Positions 22,721 to 35,144 of a stretch of DNA of 64,000 nucleotides are shown here, piece after piece. This stretch comes from Enterobacter dykesii (GTDB lineage: Bacteria > Pseudomonadota > Gammaproteobacteria > Enterobacterales > Enterobacteriaceae). The notes beneath the pieces were generated by a model, which was given only the letters and a program-made list of their open reading frames with translations, was not told the DNA's origin and ran no database searches. A program made the position numbers and the translations under genes. The DNA lies in NCBI RefSeq assembly GCF_008364625.2, contig NZ_CP126604.1:62001-126000 (forward strand), read 5' to 3'. Position 1 is the first letter of the stretch. Every line of letters starts with the position of its first letter.

Positions 22721-24112
22721 TCAGTTCTTTTCAGGCGGGAAAACGAGGTTCAGAACGATAGCGGTGATACCGCCCGCGGCAATGCCGGAAGAGAGCAGGT
22801 TTTTCACCCAGTCAGGCGCAAACTGCAGGATCAGCGGCTGCTGGGAAACACCCAGACCAACGGCCAGCGACAGGGCAATAATCATGATCGCGCGGCGGTT
22901 CAGCGGCTCGCGGGAGACAATACGCACGCCGGAGGCCGCGATAGTGCCGAACATCACCAGCGTCGCGCCGCCCAGCACTGGCTCAGGAATGTGCTGCACA
23001 AAGCCGCTTACCGCCGGGAACAGGCCGAGGACGATCAGCATCAGTGCCACCACGAAGCCAACGTAGCGGCTGGCCACGCCGGTCAGCTGGATCACGCCGT
23101 TGTTCTGACCGAAGCAGGAGTTCGGGAAGGTGTTGAAGACCGCAGAGACAAACGAGTTGAGGCCGTTCGCCAGCACGCCGCCTTTCAGGCGCTTCATGTA
23201 CAGCGGGCCGGAAACGGGCTGCTCGGAGACGTCCGAGGTAGCGGTGATGTCACCGATGGTCTCCAGAGAGGTGATCATAAAGACCAGCATCAGCGGCAGT
23301 AGCAGACCCCAGTCAATGCCCAGTCCGTAGTACAGCGGCGTAGGAACGACGATCAGCGCGCTGTTGGTCGGCGCGGTGTTCTCCGGCAGCATGCCCAGCG
23401 CCCACGCCAGCAGGTAGCCCGCCGCCATGGCGATCACCAGCGAGGCGACGCGCAGGTAAGGATTTCGCTGACGGTTAAGCAGAATAATGATCGCCAGCAC
23501 GACACCCGCCAGCAGCAGGTTTTTCGGCGCGCCGAAGGTGTGGTCGTTCATTGCGGCATAACCGCCGCCGATGGAAGTCAGGCCCACCTGAATCAGCGAC
23601 AGGCCGATAATCATCACCACCACGCCGGAAACCAGCGGGGTAATGACGCGGCGAGCCAGATGCAGAACGCGGGAGATGACCATCTCCGTGCAGCTGGCCA
23701 GCATCAGAGTGCCGAACAGCGCCGCCATCATGGTTGGGACATCCGCACCACCGGTTTTCAGCGCCGTACCGCCCATGATCAGCGGTGCCACGAAGTTAAA
23801 GCTGGTGCCCTGAATCGACAATAAACCTGACCCCACCGGACCCCACGCTTTAATTTGAATAATCGAGGCCACGCCGGAGGCGAAGAGAGACATGCTGATA
23901 ATGTGCTGCGTGTCCTGCGCCGGTAAGCCGAGCGCCTGACAAATCAGCAGCGCCGGGGTGATCACCGCAACAAACATCGCCAGAAGATGCTGGCAGGCGG
24001 CGAAAAGCGTTTGCGGCAGCGGCGGGCGGTCTTCAAGGCGGTAAATCAGTTCGCTATTTTGCTTCTGCGCAATCGGTTGCGCATCAGGCGACTCTATGGT
24101 GTTAACGGACAT
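22721..24112 (-). CDS. xanP: xanthine permease XanP
   Basis: The 463-residue inner membrane protein belongs to the NCS2 (nucleobase-ascorbate) family and matches E. coli XanP almost identically over most of its length. The QNNG signature is in [15 protein letters not shown] and the 14 helices of the UraA fold are apparent. It imports xanthine with protons. The start is ATG 24112 (MSVNTIES), as in E. coli; 24127 would add five residues. A PurR-box-like site lies upstream. It is divergent from gltS. Confidence 0.96.
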   Translation of the reverse strand: MSVNTIESPDAQPIAQKQNSELIYRLEDRPPLPQTLFAACQHLLAMFVAVITPALLICQALGLPAQDTQHIISMSLFASGVASIIQIKAWGPVGSGLLSIQGTSFNFVAPLIMGGTALKTGGADVPTMMAALFGTLMLASCTEMVISRVLHLARRVITPLVSGVVVMIIGLSLIQVGLTSIGGGYAAMNDHTFGAPKNLLLAGVVLAIIILLNRQRNPYLRVASLVIAMAAGYLLAWALGMLPENTAPTNSALIVVPTPLYYGLGIDWGLLLPLMLVFMITSLETIGDITATSDVSEQPVSGPLYMKRLKGGVLANGLNSFVSAVFNTFPNSCFGQNNGVIQLTGVASRYVGFVVALMLIVLGLFPAVSGFVQHIPEPVLGGATLVMFGTIAASGVRIVSREPLNRRAIMIIALSLAVGLGVSQQPLILQFAPDWVKNLLSSGIAAGGITAIVLNLVFPPEKN

Positions 24113-24164
24113 CGGCGGCAATCCCACGGTGGAAAAGCGGGCATTTTATCTGACCACCTGGTAA

Positions 24165-24180
24165 AAGCAAACGATTGCCA
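24165..24180 (-). promoter_or_regulatory. candidate PurR box of xanP
   Basis: AAGCAAACGATTGCCA agrees with the PurR consensus ACGCAAACGTTTGCGT at 12 of 16 positions, including the GCAAACG core. It lies 53-68 bases upstream of the xanP start, where repression by PurR of a purine permease makes sense. Confidence 0.4.
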
Positions 24181-24337
24181 GCAAAAAAAGGGAAGAAAAT
24201 CTGCTGCTGTGAGCAGGTTTTCTACAACGCATCGGGAAAAAAAATTACACTTTTTGCGCCGGAGGCTCATGAAGAGCGCAAACCGGCCCAGGATAACGCC
24301 GCGTGTGTATGGAGCACGCGCATTACAGGAGCCTTTT

Positions 24338-25540
24338 ATGATTCATCTCGATACGTTGTCGACCCTTGTTGCCGCAACGCTGGTTCTTCTGCTTGGTCGC
24401 AAGCTGGTACATAGCGTTTCCCTTCTGAAGAAATACACCATTCCTGAACCTGTCGCCGGTGGCCTGCTGGTGGCGCTGGCCCTGCTGATACTGAAAAAAA
24501 GCATGGGCTGGGAAATCGATTTTGATATGTCCCTGAAAGACCCGCTGATGCTGGCCTTCTTTGCCACTATCGGCCTGAACGCCAACCTGGCGAGCCTGCG
24601 CTCGGGCGGTAAGGTGCTCGGCGTATTCCTGATTGTGGTGGTGGGGCTGCTGCTGATGCAAAACGCGATTGGCATCGGCATGGCAACGCTGCTGGGGCTG
24701 GATCCGCTGATGGGTCTGCTGGCGGGGTCGATTACACTTTCGGGCGGTCACGGAACCGGGGCCGCGTGGAGCAAGCTGTTCATCGAGCGCTACGGGTTTG
24801 AAAACGCGACGGAAGTGGCGATGGCCTGTGCGACCTTTGGCCTGGTGCTGGGTGGCCTGATTGGCGGCCCGGTGGCGCGGTATCTGGTGAAGCACTCCAC
24901 CACGCCGAACGGCAGGCCTGACGATGAGCTGGTGCCGACCGCGTTCGAAAAGCCGGACGTCGGCCGCAGCATCACCTCGCTGGTGCTGATTGAAACTATC
25001 GCGATGATCGCCATCTGCCTGACCGTGGGCAAAGTGGTTGCGCAATGGCTGGCGGGTTCCGCGTTTGAACTGCCGACCTTTGTCTGCGTGCTGTTTATCG
25101 GGGTGATCCTGAGCAACGGTCTGGCGCTGATGGGTTTCTATCGCGTGTTTGAACGGGCGGTATCGGTGCTCGGCAACGTCTGCCTGTCGCTGTTCCTGGC
25201 GATGGCGTTGATGAGCCTCAAGCTGTGGGAGCTGGCCTCTCTGGCGCTACCGATGGTGGCGATACTGGCGGTGCAGGCGCTGTTTATGGCGCTGTACGCC
25301 ATGTTCGTGACCTGGCGCATGATGGGCAAAAACTACGATGCGGCGGTGCTGGCGGCGGGTCACTGCGGGTTTGGTCTGGGGGCCACTCCAACGGCTATCG
25401 CCAACATGCAGGCGATCACCGAACGGTTCGGGCCATCGCACATGGCGTTTCTGGTGGTCCCGATGGTTGGCGCCTTCTTTATTGATATCGTCAACGCGCT
25501 GGTGATCAAGCTGTACCTGATGCTGCCGATGTTTGCCTGA
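24338..25540 (+). CDS. gltS: sodium/glutamate symporter GltS
   Basis: This 400-residue inner membrane protein matches E. coli GltS over its whole length. The two inverted repeats end in the reentrant loop motifs GSITLSGGHGTGAAW and AAGHCGFGLGATPTAIANM. It imports glutamate with sodium ions. The ATG at 24338 has CAGGAG upstream. It is convergent with recG with two bases between the stops. Confidence 0.97.
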   Translation: MIHLDTLSTLVAATLVLLLGRKLVHSVSLLKKYTIPEPVAGGLLVALALLILKKSMGWEIDFDMSLKDPLMLAFFATIGLNANLASLRSGGKVLGVFLIVVVGLLLMQNAIGIGMATLLGLDPLMGLLAGSITLSGGHGTGAAWSKLFIERYGFENATEVAMACATFGLVLGGLIGGPVARYLVKHSTTPNGRPDDELVPTAFEKPDVGRSITSLVLIETIAMIAICLTVGKVVAQWLAGSAFELPTFVCVLFIGVILSNGLALMGFYRVFERAVSVLGNVCLSLFLAMALMSLKLWELASLALPMVAILAVQALFMALYAMFVTWRMMGKNYDAAVLAAGHCGFGLGATPTAIANMQAITERFGPSHMAFLVVPMVGAFFIDIVNALVIKLYLMLPMFA

Positions 25541-25542
25541 CA

Positions 25543-27624
25543 TCAGGCGTTGGAATAACGCTCGGTTTCCGGCATCCAGCGCTCAATTAACGCTGCCGCC
25601 TGTTCGGGGTAGCGTTCATGAATATGGCGGGCGAGGCGCTGAACCTCGGGGATCATGGCCTGATCGCGCAGTAAATCCGCAACCTTGAATTCCGCGTTAC
25701 CCGTCTGACGCGTGCCCAGCAGTTCGCCCGGGCCGCGGATCTCCAGGTCTTTTTGCGCAATCACAAAACCGTCGTTGCTGTCGCGCAGCACCTGAAGACG
25801 CATCTGGGCCGTTTTGGAAAGAGGTGCTTTGTAGAGCAGTACGCAGTGGGACGCAACCGCGCCGCGGCCGACGCGCCCGCGCAGCTGGTGGAGCTGGGCA
25901 AGGCCGAGACGCTCCGGGTTTTCGATGATCATCAGGCTGGAATTCGGGACGTCCACGCCGACTTCGATCACCGTGGTGGCGATCAGCAGATGTAAATCAC
26001 CCTGTTTGAACGCCTGCATTACCGCCTGTTTTTCGGCGGGCTTCATGCGTCCGTGAACCAGACCGACGTTCAGCTCCGGCAGCGCCAGCTTAAGCTCTTC
26101 CCACGTTGCTTCGGCAGCCTGCGCCTCCAGCAGTTCAGATTCTTCAATCAGCGTACAGACCCAGTAGGCCTGACGCCCTTCCTGGGTGCAGGCGTTGCGC
26201 ACGCGGTCGATGATATCGCTGCGGCGCGTGTCAGGAATAGCGACCGTGGTGACCGGGGTACGGCCCGGCGGCAGTTCGTCGATGGTGGAAGTATCCAGAT
26301 CGGCGTAGGCGGTCATCGCCAGGGTGCGCGGGATCGGCGTGGCGGTCATGATCAGCTGATGCGGGTGGAAGCCCTGCTGCAGCCCTTTCTCCCAGAGCGC
26401 CAGACGCTGATGCACGCCGAAGCGGTGCTGCTCGTCGATAATCACCAGCGCAAGACCGTTAAACTGCACCTGCTCCTGGAAGATGGCGTGCGTGCCGACA
26501 ATCATCTGCACCTGCCCGCTGGCAATAGCCTCCTGTTGCGCAAGGCGCGCTTTGCCTTTTTGCTTTCCGGCAAGCCAGCCCACTTCAATCCCGAGTGGCG
26601 CAAACCAGGCGCGGAAATTGTTGGCGTGCTGTTCAGCCAGCAGCTCGGTCGGCGCCATTAGCGCCACCTGTTTACCGTGGGCAATCGCGCGCAGGGCCGC
26701 CAGCGCGGCAACCAGCGTTTTACCTGACCCCACGTCGCCTTGCACCAGGCGCATCATCGGCACGTCGAGCGCCATATCGCGTTCAATCTCGGCGGTGACG
26801 CGCGCCTGCGCGCCGGTGGGTTTAAACGGCAGCGAGGCCAGCAGCTTATCTTTGAGCGCATCATTCTGGCTTAACGGCTGAGCGTGGAAACGCTGCGCGC
26901 CCGCGCGAAGCGCCAGCATGCTCAGGTTATGTGCCAGTAATTCCTCAAGGATAAGACGCCGTTGTGCGGGGTGTTTGCCGCTTTCTAAATCGCTGAGCTG
27001 CAGCGTTGGCGGCGGGCGGTGCAGGGTTCGCAGCGCCTCGGGCAGGCTCATCATGCCCTGGGCCAGTTCGGGCGGCAGCAGCTCGGTAATGGCGCAGGTA
27101 TCCAGCAGCTCCAGCGCCTGATCGGTGAGCTTGCGCAGCGTGGCCTGCTTGATGCCTTCGGTCGTTGGGTAAACCGGAGTGAGCGTCTCCTGCATTTCCG
27201 GCGTGCTGAGATCGCCCTGCACGCGGTACTCCGGGTGGATCATCTCTGCGCCGTATTTCCCGCGTTTGGCTTCGCCATAGGCCAGCACCCTGCGGCCCGT
27301 CGCCAGGCTGTTTTTCATCGCCGCACTGAAGTTGAAAAAACGCATGGTGAGAATGCCGGTGCCGTCGCTGATCTGGCAGGTCATCATTCGGCGTCCGCCG
27401 AAGGTGATGTTGCAGTTCAGGACTTCGCCTTCAACGGTGGCGTAAATGGCGGGAAGAAGATCGCCAATCTTGTAGAGCTGGGTGCGGTCTTCGTAACGCA
27501 GGGGGAGGTGAAGCAGGAGATCCTGCACGGTGTGCAGGCCAATTTTTGCCAGCTTATTGCTTTGCGCCGCGCCCACGCCCGTCAGGCTGTTAAGCGGGAT
27601 GGCATCCAGCAGGCGGCCTTTCAT
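25543..27624 (-). CDS. recG: ATP-dependent DNA helicase RecG
   Basis: The 693-residue protein has the N-terminal wedge (OB fold) domain that binds branched DNA and the two helicase domains. Walker A is GDVGSGKT, motif II is DEQH in VIIDEQHRFGV, and the C-terminal GRVGRGAVASHC carries motif VI. It remodels stalled forks, Holliday junctions and R-loops. It is the last gene of the gmk-rpoZ-spoT-trmH-recG string, three bases after trmH. Confidence 0.97.
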   Translation of the reverse strand: MKGRLLDAIPLNSLTGVGAAQSNKLAKIGLHTVQDLLLHLPLRYEDRTQLYKIGDLLPAIYATVEGEVLNCNITFGGRRMMTCQISDGTGILTMRFFNFSAAMKNSLATGRRVLAYGEAKRGKYGAEMIHPEYRVQGDLSTPEMQETLTPVYPTTEGIKQATLRKLTDQALELLDTCAITELLPPELAQGMMSLPEALRTLHRPPPTLQLSDLESGKHPAQRRLILEELLAHNLSMLALRAGAQRFHAQPLSQNDALKDKLLASLPFKPTGAQARVTAEIERDMALDVPMMRLVQGDVGSGKTLVAALAALRAIAHGKQVALMAPTELLAEQHANNFRAWFAPLGIEVGWLAGKQKGKARLAQQEAIASGQVQMIVGTHAIFQEQVQFNGLALVIIDEQHRFGVHQRLALWEKGLQQGFHPHQLIMTATPIPRTLAMTAYADLDTSTIDELPPGRTPVTTVAIPDTRRSDIIDRVRNACTQEGRQAYWVCTLIEESELLEAQAAEATWEELKLALPELNVGLVHGRMKPAEKQAVMQAFKQGDLHLLIATTVIEVGVDVPNSSLMIIENPERLGLAQLHQLRGRVGRGAVASHCVLLYKAPLSKTAQMRLQVLRDSNDGFVIAQKDLEIRGPGELLGTRQTGNAEFKVADLLRDQAMIPEVQRLARHIHERYPEQAAALIERWMPETERYSNA

Positions 27625-27627
27625 CGC

Positions 27628-28317
27628 TTACCCGGCGTACTGCATGGTGGCCCACCACTCGGCATCGGCTTCAATTTCGCCCTGCGCGTTGACGTGGGGG
27701 TAAGGCAATTTTTTCTGCTTCGCAACGCGAGCCAGCACCGGATAACCACCTTCAAACAGCAGGCGCTGCTGCTCATCTTCCGGCAGCATGCTGTTGCTGC
27801 GCTCGTACATCCCGGCGTTCTGACGCTGACGCTGCGCTTCATACAGAATGAGTGCGGACGCCACGGAGACGTTCAAAGACTGCACCATGCCGATCATCGG
27901 AATGATGATGTCACGATCCGCCAGATCCAGCGCTTCCTGGGTGATCCCGGTTTTCTCCTGACCCATCAAAATGCAGGTCGGGCGGGTGTAGTCGATCTCG
28001 CGGAAATCTACGGCTTTAGCGGACAGGTTAGTGGCGAGGATCTGCATCCCGCGCCCTTTCAGGTGCGATACGGCTTCGCCAATGGTGTGATGATTTTTGA
28101 CAGACACCCAGCTGTTGCTGCCTGCCGCCGCCGAGACCGTATTGCGCATACGGCCGTCCGGCCAGACGGCGTGCACTTCATGCACACCGACGGCATCTGC
28201 GGTACGAACGATAGCAGAGACGTTATGAGGTTTATGCACCTGCTCCATGCAGACCGTCAGGTCAGGCTGACGCCTGGCGAGCATTTCGCAGATACGTGCA
28301 TAACGTTGTGAATTCAT
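27628..28317 (-). CDS. trmH: tRNA (Gm18) 2'-O-methyltransferase TrmH
   Basis: This 229-residue SPOUT-family enzyme (formerly SpoU) methylates G18 in the D loop of tRNA. The SPOUT knot motifs are visible as ILMGQEKTGITQ and IPMIGMVQSLNVSVASALIL. The N-terminal helix is of the SpoU type. It sits between spoT and recG with four and three bases to each. Confidence 0.97.
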   Translation of the reverse strand: MNSQRYARICEMLARRQPDLTVCMEQVHKPHNVSAIVRTADAVGVHEVHAVWPDGRMRNTVSAAAGSNSWVSVKNHHTIGEAVSHLKGRGMQILATNLSAKAVDFREIDYTRPTCILMGQEKTGITQEALDLADRDIIIPMIGMVQSLNVSVASALILYEAQRQRQNAGMYERSNSMLPEDEQQRLLFEGGYPVLARVAKQKKLPYPHVNAQGEIEADAEWWATMQYAG

Positions 28318-28321
28318 AAAC

Positions 28322-30436
28322 CTAGTTTCGGTTTCGGGTGACTTTAATCACATCCGGCATGACGCGGATCTTGCGCATAATATTCGCCAGATGCACGCGG
28401 TCGCGGGCGGTCAGACGAATAAAGGCGCTGTACACGCGGCCATCTTTTTCTTCCGTATTCAGGCTCTGAATGTTGGAAGAAGCCGTGTTGATCGCTGCCG
28501 TCAGGTTCGCCAGGGCACCCTGATGGTTGAACATATCCACCTTAATTTCGGTGATAAATTCCTGCGCCGTCTCTTTATCCCACTCGACTGCCATAAACTT
28601 CTCGGCTTCTTTCTGGTAGCCGCGAATGTTACGACAGGACTCGTGGTGGATAACCAGCCCTTTACCCGGGCTGACGTGCGCAATAATCGGGTCGCCAGGT
28701 ATTGGACGGCAACATTTTGCGAAGGTGATCAGCACCCCGTCCGCGCCTTTAATCGGCAGGTGTCCATGGCTTTGCGTGGTTGCAGGCACCGCTGTCGTGT
28801 CGCCTTGCTGCAGGTTCTTCGCCACCACCACGCTCATGGCGTTGCCGAGGCCAATCTCTGCCAGCAGGTCGTCAAGTGACGCGAGCTTCATGCGCTCCAG
28901 CTCACGCTGGACGTTCTCCTGCGGAATTTCAGCCAGCTTACGGCTGCCGCCCAACGCGTGGTTGAGCAGACGACGCCCCAGGCTGACGGAATCATCGCGC
29001 TTGAGGTTTTTCAGCAGCTGGCGAATTTTGGCGCGTGCTTTGGAGCTCACGACAAAGTTCAGCCAGGCCGCATTCGGACGTGCGCCCGGCGCGGTAATAA
29101 TTTCTACCGTCTGGCCGCTGGAGAGCGGCTGAGACAGCGGATAAGGCTGTCTGTCGACACGCGCGCCGACGCAGGCATGCCCGATATCGGTGTGCACGGC
29201 GTAAGCGAAGTCGACCGGCGTGGCGCCCGCAGGCAGTTCGACAATTCGACCTTCTGGGGTGAAAACGTAAATCTCATCCGGGAAGAGATCGGATTTAACG
29301 CTCTCGATAAATTCAAACGAGCTGCCCGCACTCTGTTGAAGCTCCAGCAGGCTTTGCATCCAGCGCTGGGCGCGGATTTGGGCGGTTGTACTGCTTTCTC
29401 CACCGTGCTCTTTATACGCCCAGTGTGCGGCAACACCCATCTCTGCCATCTGGTCCATGTCTTCGGTGCGGATCTGCACCTCAACAGGCACACCGTGTGG
29501 CCCGATCATCGAGGTGTGCAAAGATTGATAGCCGTTCGCTTTTGGAATGGCGATGTAATCTTTCATGCGCCCCGGACGCGGTTTGTAGAGGCTGTGCATC
29601 TGCCCCAGCACGCGATAGCAGGTGTCCGAATCGTGGACGATCACGCGGAAGGCGTAGATGTCCATGATCGAGTGAAAACGCTGCTCCTTGAGCACCATTT
29701 TGCAGTAGATGGAGTACAAATGTTTCTCGCGACCGCTGACGCGGCACGGGATTCCCGCTTCCTGTAAGCGCCCTTCAATTTCCGAGAGGATTTTTTGAAT
29801 CATCTCTTTACGGTTACCGCGTGCGGCTTTCACCACCTCTTTAATCACGCGATAGCGGTTCGGGTACAACGCTTCAAAACCCAACTCTTCCAGCTCGGTT
29901 TTAATGTGGTGAATACCTAAACGGTGCGCCAGCGGACTGTAGATTTCGAGGGTTTCACGGGCAATGCGGCGACGTTTATCCGGGCGAAGTGAGCCCAGCG
30001 TGCGCATGTTGTGGGTACGGTCAGCGAGTTTGATGAGAATGACGCGGATATCCTGCACCATCGCCATAATCATCTTGCGGAAGTTTTCGGCTTGCGCCTC
30101 TTTCTTGTCGCGGAAATTCAGCTTATCAAGCTTAGAGACCCCTTCCACCAGTTCGGCAACGCTTTTGCCAAACAACTGTTCCATGTCCTGATAAGTGGCT
30201 GGGGTATCTTCGATCACGTCGTGCAGCAGAGCGGCCATCAGCGTTTCGTAGTCGAGTTTCATCTCGGCCAGAATACAGGCCACCGCTACCGGGTGCGTGA
30301 TATAGGGTTCACCGCTTGAACGTGTCTGGCCCTCGTGAGCGTCACGTGCAACGAGATACGCCTGCTGAAGACGCTTAATCTGGTCTTCAGGCAGGTAGGT
30401 TTGAATCAGTTGATTCAGGCTTTCAAACAGATACAA
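28322..30436 (-). CDS. spoT: bifunctional (p)ppGpp synthetase/hydrolase SpoT
   Basis: The 704-residue protein shows the HD hydrolase domain (His72-Asp73 in LLHDVIEDTP), a weak synthetase domain (about 240-380), a TGS domain near residue 390, a helical region with the Zn-finger-like segment, and the C-terminal ACT domain (from about 625). It hydrolyses (p)ppGpp and makes small amounts in response to carbon, iron and fatty-acid limitation. It lies 19 bases after rpoZ. Confidence 0.98.
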   Translation of the reverse strand: MYLFESLNQLIQTYLPEDQIKRLQQAYLVARDAHEGQTRSSGEPYITHPVAVACILAEMKLDYETLMAALLHDVIEDTPATYQDMEQLFGKSVAELVEGVSKLDKLNFRDKKEAQAENFRKMIMAMVQDIRVILIKLADRTHNMRTLGSLRPDKRRRIARETLEIYSPLAHRLGIHHIKTELEELGFEALYPNRYRVIKEVVKAARGNRKEMIQKILSEIEGRLQEAGIPCRVSGREKHLYSIYCKMVLKEQRFHSIMDIYAFRVIVHDSDTCYRVLGQMHSLYKPRPGRMKDYIAIPKANGYQSLHTSMIGPHGVPVEVQIRTEDMDQMAEMGVAAHWAYKEHGGESSTTAQIRAQRWMQSLLELQQSAGSSFEFIESVKSDLFPDEIYVFTPEGRIVELPAGATPVDFAYAVHTDIGHACVGARVDRQPYPLSQPLSSGQTVEIITAPGARPNAAWLNFVVSSKARAKIRQLLKNLKRDDSVSLGRRLLNHALGGSRKLAEIPQENVQRELERMKLASLDDLLAEIGLGNAMSVVVAKNLQQGDTTAVPATTQSHGHLPIKGADGVLITFAKCCRPIPGDPIIAHVSPGKGLVIHHESCRNIRGYQKEAEKFMAVEWDKETAQEFITEIKVDMFNHQGALANLTAAINTASSNIQSLNTEEKDGRVYSAFIRLTARDRVHLANIMRKIRVMPDVIKVTRNRN

Positions 30437-30455
30437 GGGCGACCCGCAGGTTTAA

Positions 30456-30731
30456 TTAACGACGACCTTCAGCAATAGCGGTTACGGCCTGCAGTTCTGC
30501 GGCTTCCTGCTCTTGCTGCTCCTGGCGCTCACGCACGTCGAGGATCTGGTTGTTGATCAGACCTTCTTCGATTTCGCGAAGTGCAATAACGGTGGTTTTA
30601 TCGTTTTCTTCCGGTACCAGCGGATCTTTACCGCCTACCTGCATCTGACGAGCGCGACGCGCGGCGACCAGCACCAGGTCAAAACGGTTACCAATTTTCT
30701 CTACAGCGTCCTGAACAGTTACGCGTGCCAT
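30456..30731 (-). CDS. rpoZ: RNA polymerase omega subunit
   Basis: A 91-residue protein identical or nearly so to the E. coli omega subunit ([20 protein letters not shown] at the start). It helps assembly of RNA polymerase and forms part of a ppGpp site. It is co-directional with spoT. Confidence 0.98.
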
Positions 30732-30785
30732 ACTTAAAATGCTCCACAGGTGAAGAAATGACTGGGCATGATACTGAAAGTGGGT

Positions 30786-31427
<642 letters not shown>

Positions 31428-31455
31428 TTAACGAAGAAGTCCTACATACGGGCTT

Positions 31456-31461
31456 ATTATA
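31456..31461 (-). promoter_or_regulatory. -10 box of the gmk operon
   Basis: A perfect TATAAT on the minus strand, 47 bases upstream of the gmk start; no convincing -35 was found. It lies in the 251-base divergent region with ligB, in which I see no gene. Confidence 0.5.
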
Positions 31462-31645
31462 CACGTCACCGCCGTGTGACGTAGCCTTTGTCACACTTTT
31501 TCCCCTGGATTATTGAATTTTGCGTGCCGTTTTCAGGTTTTATCTGTGTTTTTCAGCAACCAAAAGAAACACCGGATAGCGTCTCGCATTGTGAAATGTT
31601 GCCGTTAGCGTTGTTTCAGGCATCCGGGTATATCTCCTGCAATGA

Positions 31646-33331
<1,686 letters not shown>

Positions 33332-33333
33332 AG

Positions 33334-33951
33334 CTAGTGGGCGCTGTGTTTGTAATGAAAAACGGGCAGCCCGAGCTTCAGACGCAGCGCCAGCATGCGG
33401 GCCGTAAAGCCAAACAGCAGCGTCGAGATGACCACCACATCATGGTTTGAAACGCAATGCTGCAGAGCGATATAAAGTACTGCTGCCGCAAAGGAGATGC
33501 CGGCATACAGCTCTTTTTGAAAGACCAGGGGGATGCGTTTGCAGAACATATCGCGCAGCACACCGCCGAATACGCCCGTGACCACGGCGGCGATGGTGGC
33601 GATAACCGGTCCTTCCCCCATATCGAGCGCGATTTGCGCGCCGATGATCGAAAAGACAATCAGCCCCAGCGCATCAAGCACCAGGAACAGGCGGCGAAGA
33701 TGGGGCATAACGGGCGCCACTATGGTGGTTAACACGGCGGCCGTTGCCACGATAATCACGTATTCAGGGTGTTTAACCCAGCCGAGCGGGTAATGGCCAA
33801 GCAGAATATCGCGCACGGAACCGCCACCCAGCGCGGTCGCCGTAGCAATAATGATCACGCCGAAGGTATCCATACGGCGACGTCCGGCGGCAAGTGCGCC
33901 GGTCATGGCTTCTGCGGTGATGCCAATGAGATAAAGGATGTGAAGCAGCAT
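33334..33951 (-). CDS. yicG: YicG, UPF0126/TRIC-like membrane protein
   Basis: This 205-residue inner membrane protein has seven helices in two similar halves, each with the UPF0126 motif ([11 protein letters not shown] and [12 protein letters not shown]). Relatives form TRIC-type cation channels; the E. coli YicG substrate has been proposed to be glycine, but I would not assert it. Convergent with ligB by two bases. Confidence 0.9.
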   Translation of the reverse strand: MLLHILYLIGITAEAMTGALAAGRRRMDTFGVIIIATATALGGGSVRDILLGHYPLGWVKHPEYVIIVATAAVLTTIVAPVMPHLRRLFLVLDALGLIVFSIIGAQIALDMGEGPVIATIAAVVTGVFGGVLRDMFCKRIPLVFQKELYAGISFAAAVLYIALQHCVSNHDVVVISTLLFGFTARMLALRLKLGLPVFHYKHSAH

Positions 33952-34124
33952 ATACCCTCCGGTGTGAACGCGGGGAGGTTAGCGATTTGTGCGCAAGATC
34001 ACGATTGAGATTTTCTAAGGCGAGCCAGTTTGCCCTATAAATTTTTATCAAGCTCTATAGAGAAAGCTTTATGAAAGGCGGTAAAGCGACAAAATGGGCG
34101 TTGAAATGGATTAGAAATAGTAAT

Positions 34125-34147
34125 GGGTGGTGCATTCGACACCACCC
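34125..34147 (-). terminator. hairpin downstream of yicC
   Basis: GGGTGGTG pairs with CACCACCC across seven bases, nine bases past the yicC stop. The T-run is poor, so the terminator call is moderate. The rest of 33952-34124 is empty; dinD, which E. coli carries between ligB and yicC, is absent. Confidence 0.5.
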
Positions 34148-34155
34148 GAAAGGCA

Positions 34156-35019
34156 TTACTCAATGTTCTGGATCTGCTCGCGCATCTGTTCAATCAGCAC
34201 TTTCAGCTCAATCGCTGAATTCGTCACTTCTGCATTGATCGATTTAGACGCCAGGGTGTTCGACTCGCGGTTGAACTCCTGCATCATAAAGTCCAGACGG
34301 CGGCCCACAGCTTCTTTCTTCTTCAGAATGTTGTAGGTTTCTTTAACGTGCGCTTCCAGACGGTCCAGCTCTTCAGCGACATCAATACGCTGCGCCATCA
34401 GCACCAGCTCTTGTTCCAGACGGGTGTTTTCCAGCTGAACTTCCGCTTCTTCCAGTTTGGCGACAAGGCGCTCGCGCTGCCATTGCAGCACTTCTGGCAT
34501 ATGGGTGCGGACTTTCGCTACTTCGGTGCTCACGCCTTCAAGGCGCTGCTCAATCATCGCTTTCAGCGCCTGGCCTTCGGTTTCGCGGGCAACGATAAAG
34601 TCGTCCAGCGTGCCGTCGAGGGCTGCCAGGATTTCAGCGGCAATGGCGTCCAGATCCTGCTCGCCGGCCGCCATGACGCCAGGCCAGCGCAGAATATCAA
34701 CCGGGTTAATTTCGCCTTCATCGCTCTGCATTTTGACCCAGTTCGCCGCATTCACGAGCTGTTTCGCCAGTTTTTCGTTGAGGATGAGCTCGCCCTGTGC
34801 GCTGGCATCAGGCTCAAAGCGCAGGTTACATTCCACTTTCCCGCGCGTCAGACGCGTACGGATACGTTCACGTACAACAGGCTCAAGGCTGCGGAACTGC
34901 TCCGGCATACGGAAATACGTTTCCAGGTAACGCTGGTTTACCGAGCGCATTTCCCATGTGGCGCTGCCCCAGCTACCCTTGATTTCACGCCGGGCGTAGG
35001 CGGTCATACTGCGGATCAT
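34156..35019 (-). CDS. yicC: YicC family endoribonuclease
   Basis: A 287-residue protein of the YicC/YloC family, with the conserved start MIRSMTAYARREI and the C-terminal EVTNSAIELKVLIEQMREQIQN, matching E. coli YicC. E. coli YicC is an endoribonuclease linked to decay of the small RNA RyhB. The ATG at 35019 has ACGGGA six bases upstream; one at 35025 lies inside that site and would give two more residues. Divergent from rph. Confidence 0.93.
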   Translation of the reverse strand: MIRSMTAYARREIKGSWGSATWEMRSVNQRYLETYFRMPEQFRSLEPVVRERIRTRLTRGKVECNLRFEPDASAQGELILNEKLAKQLVNAANWVKMQSDEGEINPVDILRWPGVMAAGEQDLDAIAAEILAALDGTLDDFIVARETEGQALKAMIEQRLEGVSTEVAKVRTHMPEVLQWQRERLVAKLEEAEVQLENTRLEQELVLMAQRIDVAEELDRLEAHVKETYNILKKKEAVGRRLDFMMQEFNRESNTLASKSINAEVTNSAIELKVLIEQMREQIQNIE

Positions 35020-35052
35020 AGACATTCCCGTTTTTAAAGGAGAGATGGGGGG

Positions 35053-35058
35053 ATTATA
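35053..35058 (-). promoter_or_regulatory. -10 box of yicC
   Basis: Perfect TATAAT on the minus strand, about 34 bases upstream of the yicC start. Confidence 0.45.
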
Positions 35059-35102
35059 GCTTTCGGGGGCTTCTCAGGATAGGAATAAGCGTCCTTTATC
35101 CG

Positions 35103-35108
35103 TATAAT
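35103..35108 (+). promoter_or_regulatory. -10 box of rph-pyrE
   Basis: Perfect TATAAT, 36 bases before the rph start; the -35 is weak. It faces away from the yicC -10 in the 125-base divergent region. Confidence 0.5.
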
Positions 35109-35144
35109 GCGCAGCCACATTCGTTTCAAGCCGGAGAATCCATC

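Noticed and set aside
27019-28311. A 430-codon open frame on the plus strand over recG and trmH
   Set aside because: It is antisense to two conserved genes, with no start signal and no recognisable content.
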